From Bacteroidales bacterium (GTDB lineage Bacteria > Bacteroidota > Bacteroidia > Bacteroidales > M50B96), in contig JAIOYV010000068.1 of the NCBI GenBank assembly GCA_021740905.1, forward strand, positions 1-36,724: DNA of 36,724 nucleotides, in the 5' to 3' direction. This document shows positions 15,739-23,100 of the stretch, piece by piece (position 1 is the stretch's first letter; each line of letters begins with the position of its first letter). A program made the position numbers and the translations under genes. The notes under the pieces were generated by a model that worked only from the letters and a program-made list of their open reading frames with translations, did no database searches and was not told the origin of the DNA.

Positions 15739-17235
15739 TTATAGTTTCCAGCCATCACGGTATGTGTGTTTGATATATTCTTCGGCGGCAGGTTTCGCTT
15801 TGATCGTATCATACTGGGTATCAAAATGTGGATGACCGTCGATTACTGTGAACTTATCCGAAGTCACCACCCGGATTTCATCCTCATCGCTGATGTTGGT
15901 AATCTGCATATTTTCGCCATCCCATTGCAACTTCCGTTTTAAATCCTGGAGCCTGACAGCCAAGTTCCCCATAACCACTAATTCGTTCAACGGGCCCGAG
16001 TAGTTGAAGTTGGAGCTGGTTTCGACCCTGTTTTCAGGGCTTTCTTTGCAAGCCCGAATCCAATCCACTTCATGACCACCATCCATAGCATTTTCAATTC
16101 TTCGCAAGGTCGGATCGGGTCGTTTATAGTCTTGATGTAATTCGTCGGGTAAAAGGATGGGATCTCTGCCATAACAACCCGTCATTAGTTTTCCTTTGGT
16201 GCCGATAAAAAGGACCCCGCCGCTCTGATCGCCCATTATTTGGCCATCTTTCAACTCTTCGGGACGGGGGGGCATCAATCCACCATCGTACCATGTTAGT
16301 TTTACCGGGGGGAGTTTGAATTTGCCCACCTTGCCCCTATCGGGAAATTCGTAATGAACGGTTTCTGCGAGAGGCGCACTTTCAGTATTTACCTGGGTAG
16401 AGCTTCCGTAAATAAAGGTTGGATGCCCAAGTTTGAGGGCCATCACAGCCGGATCGACAATATGACAGGCCATATCGCCCAATGCCCCTGTTCCGAAATC
16501 CCACCAAGCACGCCAGTTCCAGGGTGTGTACGATGGATGGTAAGGCCTCCATTTGGCTGGGCCGATAAAAAGATCCCAAGCCAGGGTAGGTGGTGTCGAA
16601 GGTGTTTCAAGCGGTCGTTCCAAGCCCTGTGGCCATATCGGGCGGTTGGTCCAGGCATGTACTTCGGTGACTTCGCCAATTGCTCCGTCCCATATCCATT
16701 CGCAGGTCTGCCGGATACCTTCGCCCGAGTTTCCCTGGTTGCCCATTTGTGTGGCCACTTTTGTCTCATTGGCAAGCTCTCGCAATACCCTCGATTCGTA
16801 AACCGAATGAGTCAATGGCTTTTGAACATACACGTGTTTGCCCATCCGCATGGCTGCCGTGGTGATAATGGCATGGGTGTGATCGGGTGTGCCAACCACA
16901 ACAGCATCGATTTCATCGCCCATATCGTCGAACATCTTCCGATAATCTTTAAACTTTTTGGCATTCGGGTATTTTTTCATGGTGCCTGCAGCATAGCTCC
17001 AATCGACATCGCACAGGGCCACAATATTTTCGCTCCCACAGCGCTTAATGTTGGTGCCGCCTACGCCGCCGATACCAATTCCGGCAATGTTTAATTTATC
17101 GCTTGGCATTCTATGACCCAATCCAGAAATTACCGAACTGGGAAGAATTGTAAAACCGGCAGTGGCTGCTGCCATTGTGCCGATGAACTTTCGTCGACTA
17201 AATCCCTGTTGTTTTTTAGAATAGGTTTTTTTCAT
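15739..17235 (-). CDS. Gfo/Idh/MocA family oxidoreductase with Tat signal, 498 aa
   Basis: This is a predicted exported NAD(P)-dependent sugar or glycoside oxidoreductase. The leader has the twin-arginine motif SRRKFIG (residues 13-19) followed by an Ala-rich hydrophobic stretch to about 38. The Rossmann domain starts with IAGIGIGGVGGTN (50-62). TPDHTHAI and VYVQKPLTHS follow; the second is this subgroup's version of the EKP motif, with Gln for Glu. The C-terminal alpha/beta domain has WRAWWDFGTGALGDMACH. The Tat leader implies export in folded form, probably with cofactor bound. It lies 20 nt downstream of the cytoplasmic-type 340-aa oxidoreductase gene, forming an operon with that gene and the TIM-barrel gene. 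The substrate is unknown; C3 oxidation of a glycoside is plausible from context. Confidence 0.92.
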   Translation of the reverse strand: MKKTYSKKQQGFSRRKFIGTMAAATAGFTILPSSVISGLGHRMPSDKLNIAGIGIGGVGGTNIKRCGSENIVALCDVDWSYAAGTMKKYPNAKKFKDYRKMFDDMGDEIDAVVVGTPDHTHAIITTAAMRMGKHVYVQKPLTHSVYESRVLRELANETKVATQMGNQGNSGEGIRQTCEWIWDGAIGEVTEVHAWTNRPIWPQGLERPLETPSTPPTLAWDLFIGPAKWRPYHPSYTPWNWRAWWDFGTGALGDMACHIVDPAVMALKLGHPTFIYGSSTQVNTESAPLAETVHYEFPDRGKVGKFKLPPVKLTWYDGGLMPPRPEELKDGQIMGDQSGGVLFIGTKGKLMTGCYGRDPILLPDELHQDYKRPDPTLRRIENAMDGGHEVDWIRACKESPENRVETSSNFNYSGPLNELVVMGNLAVRLQDLKRKLQWDGENMQITNISDEDEIRVVTSDKFTVIDGHPHFDTQYDTIKAKPAAEEYIKHTYRDGWKL

Positions 17236-17255
17236 AAGCTATAGTTTAAGTTATT

Positions 17256-18278
17256 TTATGGTTTGTTATTACTTATTTCTTTAGCCTGTTCAATCATCGC
17301 AATTACATTCCTTGCTTCAACAGGCTTTATAGCCATTTCTTTTTTGTTGATGAGAACATCGAATACATTATCATAGAATCCCATGTAATTTCCAGGCTCA
17401 GTTTTTATACGTTTTGTCTTTTCTGTTGATGTGATCGTCCCGTAAAACTCAGGATTTTCAATACCCCAATTATCTGAATTTGGCAAAATCCCTTCTTTCA
17501 AAGAAGCTTCCTGGGGATCGATCCCATATTTGGTAAATGTACCCTTGCTGCCGCGAATAATGTAGCGAGGACCAATATCTTTTACCAGCATCCCGGCTGT
17601 AAGCACTGCCTCCATGTTGGGATATTTAAGATTCAACTTAAAGTAATCATCTACAATGGTATTGTCTCGCTGCGATTGGATATCGGCTGTAATGTTTTCC
17701 GGTTGGCCAAAAAGGTGCAATGCCTGATCGATTAAATGAGATCCCAAATCGTATAAATTTCCGCTTCCAGGTTGTGGTTCTTCCCGCCATAGAGCTCGTC
17801 TGGGTTCCGGAGTGAAACGGTCGAAATGGGCTTCGTAATAATTTATTTCTCCTAATTCCCCGCTATCAATAATTTTTTTGATAGTCAGGAAATCGCCATC
17901 CCAACGTCTGTTTTGGTAAACGAAAATTTTTACTCCTTTCGATTCGGCAATGGAAATAAGTTCATCGGCCTCTTTGGCAGTTGGGGTGAAAGGCTTTTCG
18001 ATAACCACATGTGTGCCCGCCAGCAAACAATCTTTCACATAAGGGAAATGATAAATATTGGGTGTGCAATGTACGATCAAATCAATTTCGGAATCATCGA
18101 TTAATTCCTGATAATCCTTTACTATATCCACATACGTATAAATTGTTTTTGATTTTTCATCATGCCGTTCTACCACTTTTTTGATTTCAAATCCTTGGTG
18201 TACATGCAGAAATGGTGCATGAAAAACCTGGCCCGACAAGCCAAATCCGATGATGCCTGTTTTGATGGGTTTGTTCAT
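17256..18278 (-). CDS. Gfo/Idh/MocA family oxidoreductase, cytoplasmic, 340 aa
   Basis: No leader is present, so this NAD(P)-dependent sugar oxidoreductase is probably cytoplasmic. The Rossmann start is GIIGFGLSGQVFHAPFL (about residues 8-24), a form typical of members annotated as scyllo-inositol or related sugar dehydrogenases. HCTPNIYHF and HVVIEKPFTPTAKEAD follow, with the classic EKP motif. GSGNLYDLGSHLIDQALHLFG marks the C-terminal domain with its likely catalytic Asp and His. The length is typical. Its start is 2 nt from the stop of the TIM-barrel gene upstream, strong evidence for cotranscription. It may finish metabolism of a keto-sugar produced outside, but that is inference. Confidence 0.93.
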   Translation of the reverse strand: MNKPIKTGIIGFGLSGQVFHAPFLHVHQGFEIKKVVERHDEKSKTIYTYVDIVKDYQELIDDSEIDLIVHCTPNIYHFPYVKDCLLAGTHVVIEKPFTPTAKEADELISIAESKGVKIFVYQNRRWDGDFLTIKKIIDSGELGEINYYEAHFDRFTPEPRRALWREEPQPGSGNLYDLGSHLIDQALHLFGQPENITADIQSQRDNTIVDDYFKLNLKYPNMEAVLTAGMLVKDIGPRYIIRGSKGTFTKYGIDPQEASLKEGILPNSDNWGIENPEFYGTITSTEKTKRIKTEPGNYMGFYDNVFDVLINKKEMAIKPVEARNVIAMIEQAKEISNNKP

Positions 18279-18279
18279 T

Positions 18280-19128
18280 TTAAAATTTTAAAGAGTTGAT
18301 GTAGTTGTAACTTTGAGTAATGCTCTCGATGGGGTCTATCGTAAAATGTTCCTGTTCAACAATAATATGCTCCATTCCTGAAATATTTGTTGCGCCGACT
18401 ATTTCCTTAAAATTGATGATACCACTTCCAATTTCTGTTGAATGTTTTTCGGCCCCTTTGTCCATATCTTTTATATGCAGGTGCTTAAAGCGGCCTGGGA
18501 ACTTGTTGAAATATTCGACTGGTTGGTAGCCACCGTAAACAATCCAGTAAGTATCTAATTGGAAGAAAACTTTGTCGGCTTCTGTTTCATTTAGCAAGAC
18601 ATCATAAGGAATTTGGCCATCCTTTTTCTCAAACTCGAAGGCATGATTGTGATATCCGAAACCAAAACCATTCTTTTTGCATAGCTCGCCTATCTGGTTA
18701 AATTCATCGGCCAGCGTTTTATAATCGTCGATTGATTTTCTTTTTTCACCGGGAATACTCGGCAGAACGATGTATGAAAATCCTCCCTCCAGGTGATCGT
18801 CGATGGTTTTCTGAGCATTTTCGATAGTGATACCACAATGACTGCTCAAAGGGTTTAGTCCTTCATCGAAAACGATCGTTTTAAAATCGCCTGGATTTAG
18901 ATCATAGAAATTGTTGTTACCATAGCCTGCTGCCTCAATGGTTGAGTATCCAATCTCTTTCAGAATTTTCAAAGTTCCGGCAAGGTCTTTTTTCACAAGC
19001 TCCCTGATGGAATACAATTGCAAGCCTACTTCCTTATTCGCAGGAATAGCCAGTGCCCTGTAAGGAAATACCATTCCCGCGACCGTTGCTGCTGAAATTG
19101 TTTTAATGAAGGATCTTCTTGTGCTCAT
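18280..19128 (-). CDS. Exported sugar phosphate isomerase/epimerase-like TIM barrel (AP endonuclease 2 family)
   Basis: A xylose-isomerase-like TIM barrel (PF01261) follows a twin-arginine-type leader, STRRSFIKTISAATVAG (residues 2-18). The barrel runs from about 34 to 280 (VGLQLYSIRELVKKDL). Expected metal-site residues appear in GFGYHNHAFEF, FFQLDTYW, KHLHIKDMD and IIVEQEHF. At 282 residues it is a normal member. The family includes isomerases, epimerases and, in 3-keto-sugar pathways, keto-sugar processing enzymes; the exact reaction cannot be read here. It is the first gene of a three-gene unit with two Gfo/Idh/MocA genes downstream, which suggests one multi-step pathway. Confidence 0.92.
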   Translation of the reverse strand: MSTRRSFIKTISAATVAGMVFPYRALAIPANKEVGLQLYSIRELVKKDLAGTLKILKEIGYSTIEAAGYGNNNFYDLNPGDFKTIVFDEGLNPLSSHCGITIENAQKTIDDHLEGGFSYIVLPSIPGEKRKSIDDYKTLADEFNQIGELCKKNGFGFGYHNHAFEFEKKDGQIPYDVLLNETEADKVFFQLDTYWIVYGGYQPVEYFNKFPGRFKHLHIKDMDKGAEKHSTEIGSGIINFKEIVGATNISGMEHIIVEQEHFTIDPIESITQSYNYINSLKF

Positions 19129-19152
19129 AATCCAATTTTCTTGTTATTTTTT

Positions 19153-19248
19153 CTCTGTGAAACTCTGTGCCTTCTCTGTGAAACTTTGTGTAACAACTTT
19201 TAAGCTATACCACAGAGTTGCACAGAGGTTACGCAGAGTTACACAGAG
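19153..19248. repeat. Long imperfect inverted repeat (CTCTGTG family)
   Basis: The left arm, 19153-19190, has repeated CTCTGTGAAACTCTGTG-like units. The right arm, 19211-19248, has CACAGAGTTGCACAGAGG and CGCAGAGTTACACAGAG. The arms pair over most of their 38 nt around a 20-nt AT-rich loop. It lies just upstream of the TIM-barrel gene, in its probable leader region. Confidence 0.75.
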
Positions 19249-19283
19249 ACCATCTATATTTTCATTTCTCATTGTATTTCAAT

Positions 19284-19312
19284 TATCACATGTTCAAAAA
19301 TTATATGTGATA
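19284..19312. promoter_or_regulatory. Inverted repeat of unknown role
   Basis: TATCACAT (19284-19291) and ATGTGATA (19305-19312) form perfect 8-bp arms with a 13-nt AT-rich spacer, 20 nt past the 515-aa oxidoreductase stop. It could be an operator for the TIM-barrel unit or a transcript-end hairpin. No promoter box was found beside it. Confidence 0.35.
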
Positions 19313-19331
19313 CATGAATAACTAACATCCT

Positions 19332-20879
19332 CTAAATAATCTCTTGCTTTTCTTCATCCCAATATACCTTCCGGTTTTCCCGGTATGCAATGGTCCCCAT
19401 GTGGGCCGAAATGGCTTCCTCGAAACCTACATCCACATTGCACTCGGGCTGGTCGCCGGTTCTAATACAATCGAGCCAATCTTTGATGTGTAGATGGGTT
19501 GTGTCCACACGCTTGCCATGTCGGTAAGTGTAAAGTAAGCCGCGCCCGACAAAATATTGCTCGGTGGCAGAGGTAATGGCATCCACCTGTTTCATGCCTG
19601 GGGTAAAAGAATAGATAGGGATGTTGGGGTCGATGAGGTGATTCTGAATTTTCTCTTTGTATTTGGTCGATTCACGATCGGCAAAAATCTGTAGGTTGCC
19701 ACCCACTTCCATGTAGGCATCGTGCCCCATAATCCGGTTGCCCCGGTGCATATTGCTGGCCAACGAAGCACTGTACATCAAAGTTAGATCCTTGTGGGGG
19801 TATTCAAAAGTTTGCTGAAGCACATCGGGCACTGTCCTTCCATCTTTATAAAAATAGATACCCCCCGAAGATACCGCCGAATGGGGGATCCCCAAGCCCA
19901 GTATCTGGTTCATGGCATCGTACTCGTGGGTGAACAGATCGCCGGACAACCCGGTGCTGTAATCCCACCAACAGCGCCAACGAAAAAACCTCTCTGGACT
20001 GAATGGGTGATCGGGTGCAGGGCCAATGAACTGTTTCCAGTCGATATTGTGTGGCCCTGCTGTGGGATCGATATCGTACACCCAGGCACCATTCGGACTA
20101 TTCCGGTTGGTGGTTACCTCAACCAGGTTTACCTTTCCGAGGATGCCTTTGTCATAAGCTTCTTTGGCTTTGAAATAACTTTCGTTTTGCCTGTTTTGAT
20201 GGCCCAATTGAAACACCACATTATTCTCTTTTACTGCTTTCACCACCTCAAAAGTCTCCGGTACCGTCCAGGTCATGGGCTTTTCGCAATACACATGTTT
20301 GCCGGCTTTTGCTGCCGCGATGGTGATAGTTCCGTGCCAATGGTCGGGTGTGGCAATGATAACCGCATCGATGTCGGGGGCGGCAAGAAGTTCCTGATAG
20401 GTGCTGTACCGTGTGGGCAATTTTGCCATGTTCCCAACGGACCCAACACGGTTGATGTTGGCACAGGTAAGTTGGGCGTATTCGGCGTTCTGATCCCAGA
20501 TGTCGCAAACCCCGTTTATAACTATATTGAGATCATCCTGATCGTAAAAATCCTTGTACCTCTTATCACTGCTATTGTTTGCGGCTGCTTCGATCCAGGA
20601 GTCGATTGTTTCGGGGTGCAGAAATCCGGCAGCCCGTAAAAGGTATCTGCCCCGCCCTCCGGCTCCAATTATCCCAAGCCTGATCAATTTTTCGTTCGAT
20701 ACCGTCCGCGCCAAAACAGGGTTTGAATTTTCCAATTGCACTTCTTCCCTAATGGCAATTTTCATCAGGTCTTCATACTTTTTCTTTTTGAACCAGCTAT
20801 AGGCAAGACCTCCCAATACAGGAAAGGTAAGTAGCCCTTTGATTACCTCTCTCCGACTGTTTTTATATTTATTTTCCAT
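19332..20879 (-). CDS. Gfo/Idh/MocA family oxidoreductase with Tat-like leader, 515 aa
   Basis: This is a large exported-type NAD(P)-dependent oxidoreductase. The leader NSRREVIKGLLTFPVLGGLA (residues 7-26) has a twin arginine but a short hydrophobic stretch followed by WFKKKK, so the protein may stay membrane-anchored. The Rossmann start LGIIGAGGRGRYLLRA lies near 68-83, with TPDHWHGTITI and HVYCEKPMTWT following. WRCWWDYSTGLSGDLFTHE marks the second domain. An insert (residues about 85-125) after the first strand lengthens it over basic members. Its start codon lies inside the end of the DoxX-like gene (11-nt overlap), which implies translational coupling and a shared function. I suggest a periplasmic sugar dehydrogenase that passes electrons to the membrane; that is inference. 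The substrate is unknown. Confidence 0.92.
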   Translation of the reverse strand: MENKYKNSRREVIKGLLTFPVLGGLAYSWFKKKKYEDLMKIAIREEVQLENSNPVLARTVSNEKLIRLGIIGAGGRGRYLLRAAGFLHPETIDSWIEAAANNSSDKRYKDFYDQDDLNIVINGVCDIWDQNAEYAQLTCANINRVGSVGNMAKLPTRYSTYQELLAAPDIDAVIIATPDHWHGTITIAAAKAGKHVYCEKPMTWTVPETFEVVKAVKENNVVFQLGHQNRQNESYFKAKEAYDKGILGKVNLVEVTTNRNSPNGAWVYDIDPTAGPHNIDWKQFIGPAPDHPFSPERFFRWRCWWDYSTGLSGDLFTHEYDAMNQILGLGIPHSAVSSGGIYFYKDGRTVPDVLQQTFEYPHKDLTLMYSASLASNMHRGNRIMGHDAYMEVGGNLQIFADRESTKYKEKIQNHLIDPNIPIYSFTPGMKQVDAITSATEQYFVGRGLLYTYRHGKRVDTTHLHIKDWLDCIRTGDQPECNVDVGFEEAISAHMGTIAYRENRKVYWDEEKQEII

Positions 20880-21354
20880 GGTATCCCTCCTTCTTTCTGA
20901 ATATCAATCTATCGATGCCAATTCGCTTGCTTGTCGGGAAAACCAACAGCACCAACAAAGCCGATAGTTCGATCAATATTTTGTTTACGACCAAGTAGTT
21001 CCCTTCCGATGGCATTGAATATTTTATACCCACAAAGGGTGGGTGCGACAAATAATACATGGCCAGCAATACCACCCCTGCCCAAACTGCAACCCGACTA
21101 AACAAACCTAAAACTAAGCCCAGACCAATAGCGATCAATCCCCAGGTATTCATAAAGTCGACTACCTCCAAAACTTGTGGATTGCTGGCAAGGGATTCAA
21201 AAAACCCTTTTAGAAAACCACCCGAGTCCATCAAATAGCCGATGCTCGACCAATTGGGGTTTGTAAGCTTGGCGAGGCCTTCGTATAAAAAATGCCACCC
21301 GATGAGGACCCTCAGTATTATGAGGAGGGAGAGTTGGGTATTTGTGTATTTCAT
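20869..21354 (-). CDS. DoxX-like integral membrane protein, 161 aa
   Basis: This is a four-helix DoxX/DoxD-type membrane protein. Landmarks are LLIILRVLIGWHFLYEGLAK (helix 1 with the family's R...W..EG..K pattern), LIAIGLGLVLGLFSRVAVWAG, VVLLAMYYLSHPP and ILIELSALLVLLVF. The open frame reaches 21423, but its first 23 residues look like spacer. The ATG at 21354 gives KYTNTQLSLL, directly before helix 1. DoxD is a subunit of thiosulfate:quinone oxidoreductase, and DoxX-like proteins are widely suspected of redox roles. The 3' end overlaps the start of the 515-aa oxidoreductase gene by 11 nt, so a joint role in moving electrons to quinone is an attractive but unproven idea. Confidence 0.88.
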   Translation of the reverse strand: MKYTNTQLSLLIILRVLIGWHFLYEGLAKLTNPNWSSIGYLMDSGGFLKGFFESLASNPQVLEVVDFMNTWGLIAIGLGLVLGLFSRVAVWAGVVLLAMYYLSHPPFVGIKYSMPSEGNYLVVNKILIELSALLVLLVFPTSKRIGIDRLIFRKKEGYHGK

Positions 21355-21717
21355 TTTTTCTGGGTTTAAATTTATTGAATTAGGCATATAGAAAATATTC
21401 TGATTGAATTTTATCAAAGGCAATAATGGAAGCGAGTCCTGAGGATTTCCCCCAGTCTATCCAGATGTAGTCGGGACTGCGGGGGTTAGGGGGTGGAATT
21501 ACTTGAAGGAACTCCCCCCTCTTATTCTCCCCCGAGGGGGAGACAGTGCTCCGTTGCAACCTATCGTATATATAAAATCCGTCGTTTCCTTTCAATATCA
21601 TACTTTGAATGTATTTAATTATGTGCCTAATTTAATTAATTTATTGTCGCTTCACTTTGCTGTAATTAAATGTCTTTAATGGTTGTAGACTGTGGACTGT
21701 GGACTGAAGACTGAAAA
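21355..21717. repeat. Gene-free spacer with GC-rich hairpin repeat and 7-bp tandem repeat
   Basis: About 21430-21570 is a GC-rich block with runs of C and G (GGGGGTTAGGGGG) and the hairpin CTCCCCCGAGGGGGAG at 21527-21542, style of a dispersed repeat. An AT-rich stretch follows. Four 7-mers, GACTGTG twice then GACTGAA twice, lie at 21688-21715 just past the tandem-DUF1080 stop. A 73-codon open frame across 21380-21601 is only the repeat read through. No promoter is clear. Confidence 0.6.
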
Positions 21718-22944
21718 CTAAAGCTCCCTCACAAAAATATTCCGCCAATTCACCTTTACGCCGCCACCATCGTGGATTTGTAGTGCGATAACACCAACTG
21801 CCTGCCCGATTTTTTCATCCTTGAGATTGGTCATCATCTCATTGTTTAGCCAGGTAGTTACATGGTCGCCCTGTACTTTAATTACCAGATCGTTCCATTC
21901 GCCTTCTTTGAGGATGTGTTCTTTCTCTTCGGGTATTTGATAGAGCCAGCCACGGCCATACGATTCATAAATTCCGCCAGAGTCTTTGCCTTTGGGAGCT
22001 ACTTCTACTTGCCAACCTGATATTTTTGTGCCATCGAGTGATGACCTGAAAAATACACCACTGTTGCCGTTGGCTCCTTGTTTAAATTGAAGATGGAGGA
22101 TGAAGTCCTTGTAGGTTTTTTCGCTTGCAAGGTAGCCGTATTTCTTGTCCTGGCCACTTTCACAGATCAATTCCCCATCTTTGGCGTACCATTTTTCTGT
22201 CCCATGAATTTTCCATCCATCAAGGTCTTTTCCATTAAAGATAGCTGTTCCCGGATTGTCGAGTTTCCTGATTTTAATATTCCTAAACTTGATCTCACTA
22301 CCATGATCCTGCAATCCGATATGTCCTTTGCAAGCACGGCCATAATCGGGATAATCCTTCCACTTCGATTTTCCCAATCGGTCGAACCAATCGTCCGACC
22401 AGGGTTCGAAGGAGAGAATTTCCTTTCCATTCAACCAATGGGTAACTTTTCCATTCTCGACCCTGATTCTCGATGTGTTGAATTGCCCGACAGGTTTCAG
22501 TTTTTTCATCAGCGTATCCGCATTGTGCATCCCATAATCGGCCCCTGCCATTTGCCATTCTTCTAATTTCTGAGGAAAACCGACATCATCAATCAATTGA
22601 TATTCGGGGCCTGTTGCATAGGCTGCCGAACGGTCGCCTTCCAGCACATGATAAAAAATCCCACTGTTGCCACCTTCCGAGATGGCCCATTCGAGGGATA
22701 GCTCAAAATCTTCGTACTGTTCGGTTGTAATAATATCGCCTCCCAGGTCGCCCCCTTTGCCAGATGTGATAAGGCATCCGTTCTCAACGCTCCAACCCTC
22801 GGGCATTTCCTGTTGATTGTATCCCCGCCATCCGGTGGTTGTTTTTCCATCGAACAAGAGCTGCCACTCAGGAGTATTGTTTTTCTGGGCTTGACAAGCC
22901 AATGAGACAATGACTAAGAAAATGATAATTGCTGATTTCTTCAT
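21718..22944 (-). CDS. Tandem DUF1080 (3-keto-disaccharide hydrolase) protein, exported
   Basis: The protein is a leader (residues 1-20, KKSAIIIFLVIVSLACQAQ) and two DUF1080 domains in a row. Domain 1 spans about 25-213 (WQLLFDGKTTTGWRGYN ... GSEIKFRNIKIRKL). Domain 2 spans about 217-408 (AIFNGKDLDGWKIHG ... KVNWRNIFVREL). Both keep GNSG(I/V)F, but the second is more divergent. The leader could be lipoprotein type (LAC, Cys17) or be cut after AQA. Either way it acts outside the cytoplasm. It is separated from the fucose operon by 156 nt that holds a good Bacteroidota promoter, so it probably starts its own transcript. Its expected role is to cleave or hydrate 3-keto-glycosides made by the nearby oxidoreductases; this follows from the family name and context only. 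Confidence 0.92.
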   Translation of the reverse strand: MKKSAIIIFLVIVSLACQAQKNNTPEWQLLFDGKTTTGWRGYNQQEMPEGWSVENGCLITSGKGGDLGGDIITTEQYEDFELSLEWAISEGGNSGIFYHVLEGDRSAAYATGPEYQLIDDVGFPQKLEEWQMAGADYGMHNADTLMKKLKPVGQFNTSRIRVENGKVTHWLNGKEILSFEPWSDDWFDRLGKSKWKDYPDYGRACKGHIGLQDHGSEIKFRNIKIRKLDNPGTAIFNGKDLDGWKIHGTEKWYAKDGELICESGQDKKYGYLASEKTYKDFILHLQFKQGANGNSGVFFRSSLDGTKISGWQVEVAPKGKDSGGIYESYGRGWLYQIPEEKEHILKEGEWNDLVIKVQGDHVTTWLNNEMMTNLKDEKIGQAVGVIALQIHDGGGVKVNWRNIFVREL

Positions 22945-22989
22945 AGCTTTTTTATTTTGTTATCACACCTATTTCATTTTTTGAACTGT

Positions 22990-23019
22990 AATCCCTTTTG
23001 TCGAATGCTCCAAGGGATT
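22990..23019. promoter_or_regulatory. Inverted repeat at the predicted start of the tandem-DUF1080 transcript
   Basis: AATCCCTT (22990-22997) and AAGGGATT (23012-23019) are perfect 8-bp arms with a 14-nt spacer, beginning about 6 nt downstream of the -7 box. It could be a repressor operator or a 5'-end RNA hairpin. Confidence 0.4.
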
Positions 23020-23024
23020 CAAGA

Positions 23025-23056
23025 CAAATATAGTTGGCTTTTACCAATTTGTTAAA
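23025..23056 (-). promoter_or_regulatory. Predicted Bacteroidota promoter for tandem DUF1080 gene
   Basis: On the minus strand the -7 box is TATATTTG (23032-23025), matching TAnnTTTG, with a weak -33 box TTTA (23056-23053) 20 nt upstream. This gives a leader of roughly 75 nt before the ATG at 22944. Confidence 0.45.
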
Positions 23057-23100
23057 CTTTAAGACCTGTTTCACAGCATTGTTTTCAATACTTGAGGATT

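Noticed and set aside
19284-19312. CRP-type binding site from the TATCACAT...ATGTGATA repeat
   Set aside because: The half-sites are in the opposite order to TGTGA-N6-TCACA and the spacer is too long; kept only as an unassigned inverted repeat.
21380-21601. 73-codon open frame
   Set aside because: It spans a GC-rich hairpin repeat, has low-complexity Pro/Ser content and no domain; it is most likely non-coding repeat.
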